The notes: generated by a model from the sequence alone, not told the origin. A stretch of 64,000 bases of DNA from Arcobacter_B sp049472135 (GCF_049472135.1 NZ_JBMOVV010000004.1:62001-126000), one strand, 5' to 3'. Counted from the stretch's first letter, positions 34,511-43,261 are shown. Numbers and translations: made by a program.

Positions 34511-35234
34511 AAATATTTTCTATTCTAAGCTCTGGAACTTTCTTTCTAAGTCTTGAGATTATATTTTTTAGATTTGTAATATCAGGAGATTTATCTTCAT
34601 CATCTTTCCATAAATACATTAAAATCTCTTCATTTGTACAAGTTTTTTCTGGTACTTTTAAAAGTAAATCAAAAAGTAAATACTCTTTTTTTGTAAGTTT
34701 GATATTTTCGTCATTTTCTAAAAGCTGCTTATTTTGCTTATCCCACACTAAAGTTCTTGTTAATTTAATTAGAGGATTATCTAAGACATCTGATTGAACA
34801 ACTTTATCTGAAGAGTAAATATCTTTTGAAACTTTATAGATAACTTCTACAAAATTATCATAATCAATAGGTTTTAATATAAATTGTGAAATGCCAAGGT
34901 TAATTAATTGCATTAAGTAATCAGACTCATTATGTGCTGATAAAACAATAAGGGATTGATTTTTATTTTGATTATATATTAACTTTGTTAACTCTATCCC
35001 ATCCATATTTGGCATTTTAATATCAGTGATTACAAGATCAAAATATTTATTGTTTTGAGTAAAATAATCCATATATTTTTCAAAACCATCTTTTCCATCA
35101 ACTGCAATAGTTATTTCTTTTTGAAATATATCTTCTAATAACTCTTTAGTTTCTTTTCTAATAAACTCATCATCTTCAACAAATAACACATTTATGTTTT
35201 GTGAATATTTCTCCAAAAGTATATAATCAATCAT
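34476..35234 (-). CDS. Response regulator with winged helix
   Basis: 252 residues: a receiver (D21/D22, phosphoacceptor D71 in ITDIKMP, K-P in LKPI) and a C-terminal winged helix with TNLKNIISRLRKK and the wing NIYSLGYRIN. It is divergent from the PAS kinase at 35306, 71 bp away, so those two are a likely pair. Its end meets modC tail to tail. Its DNA targets cannot be read. Confidence 0.9.
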   Translation of the reverse strand: MIDYILLEKYSQNINVLFVEDDEFIRKETKELLEDIFQKEITIAVDGKDGFEKYMDYFTQNNKYFDLVITDIKMPNMDGIELTKLIYNQNKNQSLIVLSAHNESDYLMQLINLGISQFILKPIDYDNFVEVIYKVSKDIYSSDKVVQSDVLDNPLIKLTRTLVWDKQNKQLLENDENIKLTKKEYLLFDLLLKVPEKTCTNEEILMYLWKDDEDKSPDITNLKNIISRLRKKVPELRIENIYSLGYRINILP

Positions 35235-35305
35235 TTATAGTCCCTTTTTAATACAATAAAACAATATATGTATTATAATACATTTACATTATAAAGGAAT
35301 TATAA

Positions 35306-36355
35306 ATGAAAGAAAATAATACTATTTCTTTAGAGTTAAGGGATATTTTAAATAATACTATCGAAGGAATTATAATAATTGAAGATGGTTTTATAAAAAA
35401 TGTAAATAAGTCATTAATAAATATTTTAAGATATGAAGATGAAGATGAACTAATTGGTAATTTAGCTACGGGTATTTTAATCCCAACATCAAATAAAAAA
35501 TTTATAAAATATAATAGTAAAACTTTTCAAGAAATCTCTCTTATTACAAAAGATGCCACTATCATTCCTGCAATTATAAAAATCAAATCTGTTACGCTGA
35601 ATAATAAAGAGTGTAAAATGGTTAGTGTTTTAGATATGAGTGAAATAAAAGAGAAAGAAGATATGCTAATTGAACAATCAAAATTAGCAGCAATGGGTGA
35701 AATGATTTCTGTTATTGCTCACCAATGGAGACAACCTTTAAATACAATTGCAAGTATTGCTACAAGACTTAAAATGAAAGTTAAGATGAATAATCTTGAT
35801 CCAAAACTTGTAGAAGAAAAAGCAGATGAAATAAACAACTATTTACAATACATGTCTAAGACAATAGATGACTTTAGAAATTTCTTTGAACCACAAAAAG
35901 AACAAACACCTGTTACAACTTTATCTTTAGTAGAAGACACAATTAAAATGATTGGTAAATCATTTGATAATCAAAATATTAAAATAGTTGTAGAAAACAA
36001 AAAATATTCTGCTATGTATTTACATAAAAATGAACTATTACAAGTGTTAATAAATATTCTAAATAACTCTAAAGATGCCTTTATAGAAAGAGAAATCAAA
36101 AATGCCACTATAAATATATCTTTTGACGAGAAAGATAGTTTTCAGTCTATTTATATAAAAGATAATGCAGGTGGGATTCCAAGTGAAATTATTGCAAGAA
36201 TTTTTACACCCTACTTTACAACTAAAAAAAGTAAAAATGGTACTGGACTTGGTTTATATATTTGTAAAAGTATAATTGAAAAACATTCAAATGGTGAATT
36301 AAGCGTTGAAAATGTAGAAAATGGAGTATTATTTAAAATAAAACTATTTAAATAA
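35306..36355 (+). CDS. Cytoplasmic PAS histidine kinase
   Basis: 349 residues: a PAS domain (about 8-118), DHp with IAHQWRQPL (His139), and HATPase_c with NILNNSKDAF, DNAGG and GTGLGLYI. There is no membrane segment. It is divergent from the winged-helix regulator at 34476, which is likely its target. AAGGA precedes the ATG. Its kinase core is close to those at 1811 and 20966. Confidence 0.92.
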   Translation: MKENNTISLELRDILNNTIEGIIIIEDGFIKNVNKSLINILRYEDEDELIGNLATGILIPTSNKKFIKYNSKTFQEISLITKDATIIPAIIKIKSVTLNNKECKMVSVLDMSEIKEKEDMLIEQSKLAAMGEMISVIAHQWRQPLNTIASIATRLKMKVKMNNLDPKLVEEKADEINNYLQYMSKTIDDFRNFFEPQKEQTPVTTLSLVEDTIKMIGKSFDNQNIKIVVENKKYSAMYLHKNELLQVLINILNNSKDAFIEREIKNATINISFDEKDSFQSIYIKDNAGGIPSEIIARIFTPYFTTKKSKNGTGLGLYICKSIIEKHSNGELSVENVENGVLFKIKLFK

Positions 36356-36366
36356 TACTCATCTTT

Positions 36367-37065
36367 TTATAAAGTATTTACAACATACCCTCTGTTTGAA
36401 GAGTTTTTGATTAATGAGTTGTGCGTTTTTTCTCTAATATGTTTAATTATATTTCTTAATGAGTATTTAGAGAAATTCTTATTTTTCCAAACAATTCTTT
36501 CAATTGTTTCATAAGTTACTAACTGATTTTTTCTTTCAATCAATAACTTAACTAAACTCTTTTCAGTTTTAGTTAGCTTTATAACTTTCCTATCACAAAA
36601 TAATTCATCTCTTGAAACATCAAAATAAAAACCTTTTTCAAACTCTATTTTTCTATTTTGGTTTAAGAAATTTAAGAAAAGCTTTACATTAAGCATTAGT
36701 GCAGAAGAATCAATTGGTTCATAAAATACACTATATACATTTGAGTTTTTATGAAGTATCTGATTGTCATTAACTTCATTTTCCAATAAAATTATTGGGA
36801 TGTTAAACTTATAAGAAAAGTTTTTTTCAAATAAACTTGTAAACTCTTTTACATTATTATTTTTTCTATTATCAAATATTACTAAATCAAATAACGATAA
36901 TTTGTCATAAATCAAATTAAATCTATCCATTTCAAAAAATGAAAGTTTAAATAATGTATCTTGATTATATGTTTTCATTTTTGTAACTAAATTCTCTTCA
37001 TTACTAACTACTAAAACTGATTTAGGTTTTATATCATTTGTTGTGTTTATAAATATACTATTCAT
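36367..37065 (-). CDS. Pseudo-receiver winged-helix regulator
   Basis: 232 residues with the layout of an OmpR-type regulator but a damaged receiver: the acidic pair is S21/N22, while D65 remains in VIFDNR, and the K-P position reads YEPI. The winged helix is good (RNIIKHIREK and NRGYVVNTL). It probably binds DNA without phosphorylation, or is controlled by another route. It lies tail to tail with the PAS kinase and 65 bp after a small ATPase-like gene on the same strand. Confidence 0.85.
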   Translation of the reverse strand: MNSIFINTTNDIKPKSVLVVSNEENLVTKMKTYNQDTLFKLSFFEMDRFNLIYDKLSLFDLVIFDNRKNNNVKEFTSLFEKNFSYKFNIPIILLENEVNDNQILHKNSNVYSVFYEPIDSSALMLNVKLFLNFLNQNRKIEFEKGFYFDVSRDELFCDRKVIKLTKTEKSLVKLLIERKNQLVTYETIERIVWKNKNFSKYSLRNIIKHIREKTHNSLIKNSSNRGYVVNTL

Positions 37066-37130
37066 GTTTTAAACCCTATAATTTTTTTACAATTTCATTA
37101 TAATAAAAAAATGTATCACAAAGGTATCAT

Positions 37131-37511
37131 TTAGTTATTAAATTCAATCTTAAACTTTAAACCATTCGCTGTATTTTCAATTTTTATATTCTTAAAAATG
37201 TTACTACTTTCCTCAATACCTATATTTTCAGCATTTAAAGAATTATCTTCTATAAGAATATAGTTCTTATTCTCTTTTGAGTAAACACTAACATATATGT
37301 TTGTTTTATTATTTATACTATTCTTGCAATTGTTGATTGAAGTGTTTAATAACGTAGAAATTGTATCTAGAAGTTCATTTTTATTAGCCTGAACTTCGAT
37401 AGAAGTGTCAATATTTTCAAAAATATTTAGATTGTTGGTCTCTTTTTTACTTTTTACTTTTTGAACTGCTGCTTCTACTATACTATTTAATAAGATTTTA
37501 TTATCTGACAT
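37131..37511 (-). CDS. Orphan degenerate kinase-ATPase fragment
   Basis: 126 residues. The stretch NKNELLDTISTLLNTSINN looks like an N-box helix of a HATPase_c domain, and IEDNSLNAENIG sits where the G1 box (DxGxG) should be, but the glycines and the G2 box are missing. There is no DHp helix or histidine. It is not a working kinase; it may be a binding partner for a receiver or DHp domain, or a decaying kinase tail. It lies just upstream of the pseudo-receiver regulator on the same strand. Confidence 0.6.
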   Translation of the reverse strand: MSDNKILLNSIVEAAVQKVKSKKETNNLNIFENIDTSIEVQANKNELLDTISTLLNTSINNCKNSINNKTNIYVSVYSKENKNYILIEDNSLNAENIGIEESSNIFKNIKIENTANGLKFKIEFNN

Positions 37512-37590
37512 AAATATACCTTTTACTTTTTCTTTAGTATAGTTATAAAAAGTCTTACCAAAGTATCATTTTGTAAAAGGTATTTATTAA

Positions 37591-38220
37591 TTATTTAATA
37601 TATTCTACTATATCTTCTAATTTTTCTCTTTGTTGAGTAGATTGCTCATTTATTCTATATCCAAAAGGTAAAACAACTGATGTTTGATATTTTGTAGTAT
37701 CTAATTCTAAAATTTCATCAAGTTTATCTTTCTCAAAACCTTCAATAGGACAAGTATCAATACCTTTTATAGCAGCAGCTGTCATCATATTTCCTAAGGC
37801 AATATAAGTTTGTCTTGCTGTCCAGTTGTAGATATTTTCATCTGTTGCTAATGTATCTTTTAAGTGATCAGCATAAAGATTTAAATAGAAATCAAGTTTT
37901 TCTTGAGGCATTTGTCTTCTTCCAAACTTTCTTTCTGGAACTCCTGATTCTGGTTTAACACCTTCAATTGCTGCTAATACAATTACTAAATGAGAACATG
38001 AAGTAATTTGTACTTGGTCCCAACAAGCAGGTCTAATCTTAGCTTTTAACTCTTCATTTGTAATAACTAAAAACTTCCATGGTTCCATACCAAATGAAGA
38101 AGGAGATTTTCTACCCACTTCTAAGATAAAATTCATATCTTCATCTGAAACTTTTTTTGTTTCATCAAATACTTTACAAGCATGTCTAAAATCCATTGCT
38201 TCCATAAAACTTTTATCCAT
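37591..38220 (-). CDS. Nitroreductase-family NAD(P)H flavoprotein
   Basis: 209 residues. The FMN-binding pattern is clear: an N-terminal FRHACKVFDE (usually RRSxRxF), GRKSPSSFGMEPWKFLVI, and the late segment IKGIDTCPIEGFEKDKLDE. Such enzymes reduce quinones, nitro compounds or enones. It is the third gene of the divergent quinone-defence operon (MdaB-like, then YgiN-like, then this), 9 nt after the monooxygenase gene. The flavin is probably FMN. Confidence 0.92.
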   Translation of the reverse strand: MDKSFMEAMDFRHACKVFDETKKVSDEDMNFILEVGRKSPSSFGMEPWKFLVITNEELKAKIRPACWDQVQITSCSHLVIVLAAIEGVKPESGVPERKFGRRQMPQEKLDFYLNLYADHLKDTLATDENIYNWTARQTYIALGNMMTAAAIKGIDTCPIEGFEKDKLDEILELDTTKYQTSVVLPFGYRINEQSTQQREKLEDIVEYIK

Positions 38221-38229
38221 TTATAATCC

Positions 38230-38526
38230 TTATATTTCTAACTTTTTTAATTTATCTATACTAAAACTTTCAAGTTTATCTTCCATAAAACCAACGCAAG
38301 AGATAAAATGTTCTTTTTTCTCATGTAAACTTAAAGCCTCTTGATTTTCCCAAGTCTCTACAAAAGTAAAAGAGCACTTATCTTCTAAATCTTGATGTAA
38401 ATCATATTGAATACAACCTGTGTCATATTTGTTTGTATTGGTATGAAGTTTAACTAACTGTTCATAAACTTTTTCTAAAAACTCTTCTTTAACTTTTAGT
38501 TTTGCTACAATAACAATTTTACTCAT
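38230..38526 (-). CDS. YgiN-like antibiotic-biosynthesis-type monooxygenase
   Basis: 98 residues of the ABM dimeric ferredoxin-like fold: IVIVAKLKVKEEFLEKV, then YDLHQDLEDKCSFTFVETW. In E. coli, ygiN lies next to mdaB and is a quinol monooxygenase that cycles menadiol and menadione. The same pairing here supports a similar role, although ABM proteins act on several substrates. Its ATG overlaps the stop of the mdaB-like gene by one base. Confidence 0.85.
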   Translation of the reverse strand: MSKIVIVAKLKVKEEFLEKVYEQLVKLHTNTNKYDTGCIQYDLHQDLEDKCSFTFVETWENQEALSLHEKKEHFISCVGFMEDKLESFSIDKLKKLEI

Positions 38527-39122
38527 TATTTTTCCTTGAAATTATTTGTTAATACTTGTTTAAATCTTTCTAATTCATTCTCTACGTTTAAATCACTTTT
38601 AAATATATCATTTATAGAGTATGTTTCAAGTTGTTTAGCTCCACAAAATTGAAATACTTTATGAACAGCATAATTTGCTTCATCTAAAGATAATCCCTCA
38701 AAAAAACCATCTTTATTGTCAAATTCAGAAGTTGGACAATTATATGTAAGACTTAACATATATTTTTTATCTTTCATAAGTCCACCACTACCATATTTTA
38801 ATGAAGTATCTTTTCTACTTCTACCATCATTTTCATAAGTAACTGTTCCTACACCTGCTGAGAAAATCTCATCAATATATTTTTTTGTAATCCAAGGAAC
38901 ACTCATCCAATAAACAGGATATTGAAATAAAATATAATCAGCCCAAGCAAACTTTTCAAGTTCTTCTTGTACATCATAACCTTTATCAATAGCAGTCTCT
39001 TTAACCTCAAACTCATTTTCTTTAAAAAAATCTTTTGCATTATCTATAAAAGTTTGTGTCAATTTACCTTCAGCAAAACCTTCATACTTCTGATGTCCAT
39101 TTATAATCAATACATTTTTCAT
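38526..39122 (-). CDS. MdaB-like NAD(P)H quinone reductase
   Basis: 198 residues of the flavodoxin-like quinone reductase family. NGHQKYEGFAEGKLTQT is the flavin-phosphate loop of MdaB, YPVYWMSVPWITKKYID the next loop, and SLTYNCPT the third. It reduces quinones by two electrons, avoiding semiquinone stress. It is first in the minus-strand operon and divergent from the HxlR regulator; a minus-strand -10 box (ATTATA at 39148-39153 on the plus strand) lies 26 nt before its start. Confidence 0.92.
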   Translation of the reverse strand: MKNVLIINGHQKYEGFAEGKLTQTFIDNAKDFFKENEFEVKETAIDKGYDVQEELEKFAWADYILFQYPVYWMSVPWITKKYIDEIFSAGVGTVTYENDGRSRKDTSLKYGSGGLMKDKKYMLSLTYNCPTSEFDNKDGFFEGLSLDEANYAVHKVFQFCGAKQLETYSINDIFKSDLNVENELERFKQVLTNNFKEK

Positions 39123-39147
39123 CTAAATCCTTTTGTTGATTTGGAAA

Positions 39148-39225
39148 ATTATATACCTAACAAACTTAAAGTTCTCTTACTTTACTTTAGGTAAGTAATG
39201 GAATTAATTTTATTTATGTTATAAT
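39148..39225. promoter_or_regulatory. Divergent promoters with a central dyad (HxlR operator candidate)
   Basis: TTACTT (39177-39182) and AAGTAA (39193-39198) are perfect arms; 8 of 11 pairs match over the 22-bp site. On the right, TATAAT at 39220-39225 is a likely hxlR -10; on the left, ATTATA at 39148-39153 is the mdaB -10 read on the minus strand. The dyad covers or touches both -35 regions, so one bound repressor could block both promoters. Confidence 0.6.
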
Positions 39226-39249
39226 AATATTTGAAAAGGAAATTTAATA

Positions 39250-39642
39250 ATGTATATAGTAAATAATAAAGAATATCAGTGTTCAGTTGCAGTAACTTTA
39301 GACATTTTTAATGATAGATGGAAACTATCAATTATCTGGCACTTATTAGAAGAAAATAAAAGATTTAAAGATTTACATGAAAGTATTTCTGAAATAACTC
39401 AAAAAACTTTAACAGTAAAATTAAAAGAGTTAGAAGAAAAAAATATAATAAATAGAGAAGTTTTTCCAGAGGTTCCTCCAAAAGTTGTATACTCTCTAAC
39501 ACCAGCAGGTAAAAGATTAAAGCCTGTATTAAAAGAGATGTATAACTGGGGAATTTCATATGCTAAAGAGCATGGAGAAATTACAGATGAAGGTGCTTGT
39601 TGTGAATTAAGTGTTTCTAAAAGAGTTGGCTTTAAAGAGTAA
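39250..39642 (+). CDS. HxlR-family transcription regulator
   Basis: 130 residues. The winged helix is typical: C11 in the lead helix, then IFNDRWKLSIIWHLL, TQKTLTVKLKELEEKNII and VVYSLTPAGKRL. Members such as YodB and QorR sense quinones or electrophiles through a conserved N-terminal cysteine; Cys11 is at the equivalent place. A second CC pair lies near the C-terminus. It faces the quinone-reductase operon and is followed by an AEC permease sharing one base of its stop codon (TAATG). Confidence 0.92.
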   Translation: MYIVNNKEYQCSVAVTLDIFNDRWKLSIIWHLLEENKRFKDLHESISEITQKTLTVKLKELEEKNIINREVFPEVPPKVVYSLTPAGKRLKPVLKEMYNWGISYAKEHGEITDEGACCELSVSKRVGFKE

Positions 39643-40541
39643 TGGGTAATTTTGCACTAATTGCCATTGCTATTCTTGCTGGTTATATTTTACAAAAATT
39701 TAAAATATTCCCACAAGAAACTTCAAATATATTAAATAAATATATTATTTATATCCCTCTTCCTGCTATTATTCTGCTTCAAGTTCCAAAACTTAGTTTC
39801 TCTTTTGATGTTTTAATTCCAACAATAATTGCATGGTTAGTGATGGCAATTACAGCTGTGATTGTCTTAATTTGTGGAAAACTCTTTTCTTGGTCAAAAG
39901 AGATTGTTGGAAGTTTACTTTTAGTAGCAATTTTAACTAATAGTTCTATTATGGGTATTCCTATAATTGAATTATATTTAGGTTCACAAGCCCTACCTTA
40001 TGTGCTGATTTATGACCAACTAGGAACATTTTTAGCCTTAGCTGCCTATGGTACTTTTGTAACTGCTTATTATAGTTCAAGTGGAAATATCCATGCAAAA
40101 GTTATAGTTAAAAAAATAGTTACTTTCCCTTCATTTATTGCTTTAATGGTTGCACTTGCATTACTTGGGCAAGAGTTTCATCCTTTAATTACAGAAGTTT
40201 TAACTAAGTTTGCAAATACTTTAGTACCTGTTGCACTTGTTGCTGTTGGTTTACAACTTCAATTTAAACTTCCAAAAGATGATTTACAACCTTTAAGTAT
40301 TGCTCTTTTGATAAAGCTTATTTTAGCCCCACTAATCGCTTATGGAATTTGTATACTATTTGATTGGTATAATCTAGCTGGAAAAACTTCAATTTTTGAA
40401 GCAGGAATGGCTCCAATGATTACAGCAGGAGCAATAGCTTCTATGGCAGGACTTGCACCAAGACTTAGTACTGCAATTGTAGGCTATGGAATAATTTTCT
40501 CATTTCTAACTACATATATTATAAGTATACTTATACAATAA
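39642..40541 (+). CDS. AEC-family permease
   Basis: 299 residues with about ten membrane helices and AEC hallmarks: TNSSIMGIPIIELYLG in the first half, TLVPVALVAVGLQL in the middle and EAGMAPMITAGAIA in the second half. The substrate is unknown. It is coupled to the HxlR regulator by TAATG, so it is probably expressed with it under quinone or electrophile stress. It is not a close copy of the AEC protein at 487. Confidence 0.9.
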   Translation: MGNFALIAIAILAGYILQKFKIFPQETSNILNKYIIYIPLPAIILLQVPKLSFSFDVLIPTIIAWLVMAITAVIVLICGKLFSWSKEIVGSLLLVAILTNSSIMGIPIIELYLGSQALPYVLIYDQLGTFLALAAYGTFVTAYYSSSGNIHAKVIVKKIVTFPSFIALMVALALLGQEFHPLITEVLTKFANTLVPVALVAVGLQLQFKLPKDDLQPLSIALLIKLILAPLIAYGICILFDWYNLAGKTSIFEAGMAPMITAGAIASMAGLAPRLSTAIVGYGIIFSFLTTYIISILIQ

Positions 40542-40652
40542 GCTATAAGTTTTACTTAAATATATAAAATTTTATATTTTATTCAATTCTTTTTATAAAT
40601 ACTAAACATAAACATTGTATTATTTGTAAAATTTTTTTATAGGATAAAATAT

Positions 40653-41381
40653 ATGATAAAAACTGCTAGAAATTTATTATTAGCTTTAGCATTAACTACT
40701 GGTTTAAATGCTGCAACAGAACTAAACAAAGATGAAATCAAAAAAATAGAGAATTTAGAGCTTTTCAAAGGTGTAAATATCAAAGTAAAAAAAGCTTATG
40801 ATACAGATAGCTTATATCTTTTAAAAGTTGAAGTTAGAGGTAAGGTTGATGAAATTTATCTTACAAAAGATAGAAAGTTTTTAATTGCAGGTGATGTAAT
40901 TGATACTACATCAGGAGCAAAACTTTCAGTTCCAGCTGATTTATCTGCGGCGAAAGGAAATCAAGCCTTTACATTTGGTACGGGAAATGATGAGTACTAT
41001 TTATTTACAGATCCTGAATGTCCTTATTGTAAAAAATTTGAGTCTTATTTAGCTCAAGTTGAAGATAAAGTAAAAATCAATGTATTCTATTTTCCTTTAG
41101 ATTTCCATGCAAATGCTAGAGATATTTCTATTTATGTAATGAGTCAAAAAACACAAAAAGCTAAAATAGATGCAATGGTAAACACTACAAAAGATACTCC
41201 TACATTTAAAAATAGAAAAATAGATGCAAAAGAACTTAAAAGCTTAGAAGCAAAACTTGATAAACAAATTGAAATTGGTCAAGAGTTAGGAGTTCAAGGG
41301 ACACCAGCTGTATTTGATAAAAATGGAAATAAAGTAAATTGGGTTCAAATGCTTCAATCTTATGGAGTAGAAGTTAAATAA
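40653..41381 (+). CDS. DsbC/DsbG-like periplasmic thioredoxin
   Basis: 242 residues: signal peptide (LLLALALTTGLNAA), a DsbC-like N-terminal region (about 25-105), then a thioredoxin fold with C123-P-Y-C126 in TDPECPYCKKF and a cis-proline loop VQGTPAVF. DsbC proteins rearrange wrong disulfides; others in the family are reductases for cytochrome or other substrates. The last codons form one arm of a hairpin with the spacer. Confidence 0.88.
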   Translation: MIKTARNLLLALALTTGLNAATELNKDEIKKIENLELFKGVNIKVKKAYDTDSLYLLKVEVRGKVDEIYLTKDRKFLIAGDVIDTTSGAKLSVPADLSAAKGNQAFTFGTGNDEYYLFTDPECPYCKKFESYLAQVEDKVKINVFYFPLDFHANARDISIYVMSQKTQKAKIDAMVNTTKDTPTFKNRKIDAKELKSLEAKLDKQIEIGQELGVQGTPAVFDKNGNKVNWVQMLQSYGVEVK

Positions 41382-41405
41382 CTAGTAGATTTTCTACTAG
41401 TTATT
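41377..41405. terminator. Hairpin across the thioredoxin stop codon
   Basis: AATAACTAGTAGA (41377-41389) and TCTACTAGTTATT (41393-41405) are a perfect 13-bp inverted repeat around TTT. The left arm contains the TAA stop. It lies between two convergent genes; no long T-tract follows, so termination is moderate. Confidence 0.6.
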
Positions 41406-41414
41406 AAAAATCTT

Positions 41415-41921
41415 TTACCAGTACTGCGGATAACTTCTATTTTTATGTAGATTTATGTATATCAACGCAGTTAATACTAAAATTACTGAACCTGTTAATG
41501 TAGGAAATATTAAATAATCCCAATTTTCAGCCAATAAAAATACTATTAATGGATTTGAACCAGCTGGTGGGTGAACTGTTTTTGTTAATATCATTACAGA
41601 AATTGCACTAGCTAAGGCTAAGGCCATACTCCACCACTCTTGTGATACAAAATGAAAGAAAAAAAGTCCAATAAAAGTTGCAAAGAAATGCCCTAGGATT
41701 ACATTTCTTGGTTGAGAAAAAGGACTAGTATCATAAGCAAAAATAAGTACACAAGAAGCTCCAAATGAACCTAATACCAATAGATTGTCAAAACTTTGTG
41801 TCATATACCCTATTATGCTAATAGCAATAAATCCTCCCAAAAAAGCAAATAATACCTCTTTTATATGTGTAGTTGCAGGAAGTGCAACATTTTGTCCTTT
41901 AAATTTTTTTATATAATTCAT
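41415..41921 (-). CDS. HPP-family membrane protein
   Basis: 168 residues with four hydrophobic segments and the defining HPP motif in TKTVHPPAGSNPLI. Members are integral membrane proteins, some linked to nitrite transport in plastids; in bacteria the role is not settled. Its ATG lies 16 nt inside an operator (41937-41954) with nearly the same sequence as the one before the TetR gene, so it is likely TetR-repressed. Confidence 0.85.
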   Translation of the reverse strand: MNYIKKFKGQNVALPATTHIKEVLFAFLGGFIAISIIGYMTQSFDNLLVLGSFGASCVLIFAYDTSPFSQPRNVILGHFFATFIGLFFFHFVSQEWWSMALALASAISVMILTKTVHPPAGSNPLIVFLLAENWDYLIFPTLTGSVILVLTALIYINLHKNRSYPQYW

Positions 41922-41936
41922 AATTTTTCCTTTTCT

Positions 41937-41954
41937 ACCAAACGATTGTTTGGT
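41937..41954. promoter_or_regulatory. TetR-type operator before the HPP gene
   Basis: ACCAAACGATTGTTTGGT: perfect 7-bp arms (ACCAAAC / GTTTGGT) around GATT. An almost identical site (one arm base and one spacer base different) precedes the TetR gene at 42537. Confidence 0.75.
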
Positions 41955-41975
41955 TAAATAGATTAAAAAAAATCA

Positions 41976-42530
41976 TTAAACTAAGTTAATGATTTTTTCT
42001 CCAACTTTTAAATAGTCTTTATTGTTTTCATAAAGATTCATTAGCATAATAGCACCTTGAGTTAATGACACATACTCTCTAGCAAGAGCTCTTGCTTCTT
42101 GATTACTATACTTATTCTTTAAAATATTAAATAAAGCCTCTTCCCAAGTTAAAAAATATTTTTTGATATACTCTTTAAACTCTTCATTTTCACTTGATAC
42201 TTCTAAAGCTAAATTACCAAGTAAACAACCCCCTTCACTATTTAAAAAATATTCATCAACTTTTTTAATAAAAAGTTTGATTTTTTCTTTATCATTTAAT
42301 CTTTCATCATAAGCTATACAAAATATATTTTTCTCAAAATAATCATGTATATATTTTAAAGACTCTAAACCTATTTCATCTTTACTTTTAAAATGATGAT
42401 AAAGACTACCTTTTATTAAACCACACTCACTTGCTATATTTGCAATTGAAGTATTATAGTAACCTCTTTTTTTAAAAAGTGAAATTGCTTTTTGTAAAAT
42501 CTCTTCTCTTGATGTTTTTTTAATTGCCAT
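41976..42530 (-). CDS. TetR-family repressor
   Basis: 184 residues. The N-terminal helix-turn-helix is typical (ANIASECGLIKGSLYHHFKSKDEI); the C-terminal ligand-binding half has one conserved cysteine-containing stretch, NSEGGCLLGNLALE, seen in repressors of the AcuR/NemR-like type. The ATG 42530 follows GGGA; codons upstream to 42569 are open but lack a ribosome site. An operator lies 7-24 nt upstream of the start, so autoregulation is likely; the HPP gene downstream on the same strand has a twin site. Confidence 0.9.
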   Translation of the reverse strand: MAIKKTSREEILQKAISLFKKRGYYNTSIANIASECGLIKGSLYHHFKSKDEIGLESLKYIHDYFEKNIFCIAYDERLNDKEKIKLFIKKVDEYFLNSEGGCLLGNLALEVSSENEEFKEYIKKYFLTWEEALFNILKNKYSNQEARALAREYVSLTQGAIMLMNLYENNKDYLKVGEKIINLV

Positions 42531-42536
42531 ATTTTT

Positions 42537-42554
42537 CCCAAACGGTTGTTTGGT
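42537..42554. promoter_or_regulatory. TetR-type operator before the tetR-like gene
   Basis: CCCAAACGGTTGTTTGGT: arms CCAAAC and GTTTGG pair perfectly around a central GGTT; it matches the site at 41937 except for the first base and one spacer base. It lies just upstream of the TetR start. Confidence 0.75.
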
Positions 42555-42697
42555 AAAATTATAATACAATTATTCTATTATGTCAATGGTATTTAATAAT
42601 CATATTATTTATAAACTACTTTTTCTAAAAATATTAATGCCTTTTTAACCTAACAAGCGTTAAAGTAATCTACTTTTAAAATTTAAGGAATATTATA

Positions 42698-43261
42698 ATG
42701 AAGATAGCAATTTTTTGTGGTTCAAGTAATGGAAATGATGAAATTTACATAAATGCTGCAAAAGAACTTAGTAAATACTTAGCACAAAATAATATTGATA
42801 TTGTTTATGGTGGTGGAAATGTTGGGCTTATGGGAACTGTAGCTTCAACTGCACTAGAATATGGTGGTAAAGTTTATGGAGTTATTCCTGTTGATTTACA
42901 AGATAAAGAGTTAGGTCATGAAGGTTTAACTGAACTTAAAATAGTAGCAGATATGCATGAAAGAAAAGCTACTATGGCAGATATGGCAGATGCTTTTGTG
43001 GCTCTTGCTGGAGGTATTGGTACTTTTGAAGAGATTTTTGAAGTATGGACTTGGGCTCAACTTGGATATCATGATAAACCTTGTGCTTTTTATAATACAA
43101 AAGGCTTTTATGATAATCTGTTTTCGATGATTGATACAATTTGCAATGAAGGATTTATGAAAAAAGATTATTCAGATATGTTAATCAAAACAACAAATCC
43201 AAAAGAGTTATTAGAAAAAATTAACTCTTACACTCCACCAAAAAAGAAATGGACAAAATAG
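42698..43261 (+). CDS. LOG-family nucleoside-monophosphate phosphoribohydrolase
   Basis: 187 residues of the LOG (TIGR00730) family. GGGNVGLMG is the family's first motif; the second, usually PGGxGTxxE, reads AGGIGTFEE, so proline is replaced by alanine while the catalytic glutamate stays. LOG proteins cleave ribose-5-phosphate from nucleotides; in bacteria this is often nucleotide salvage rather than cytokinin synthesis. AAGGA precedes the ATG. Confidence 0.9.
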   Translation: MKIAIFCGSSNGNDEIYINAAKELSKYLAQNNIDIVYGGGNVGLMGTVASTALEYGGKVYGVIPVDLQDKELGHEGLTELKIVADMHERKATMADMADAFVALAGGIGTFEEIFEVWTWAQLGYHDKPCAFYNTKGFYDNLFSMIDTICNEGFMKKDYSDMLIKTTNPKELLEKINSYTPPKKKWTK

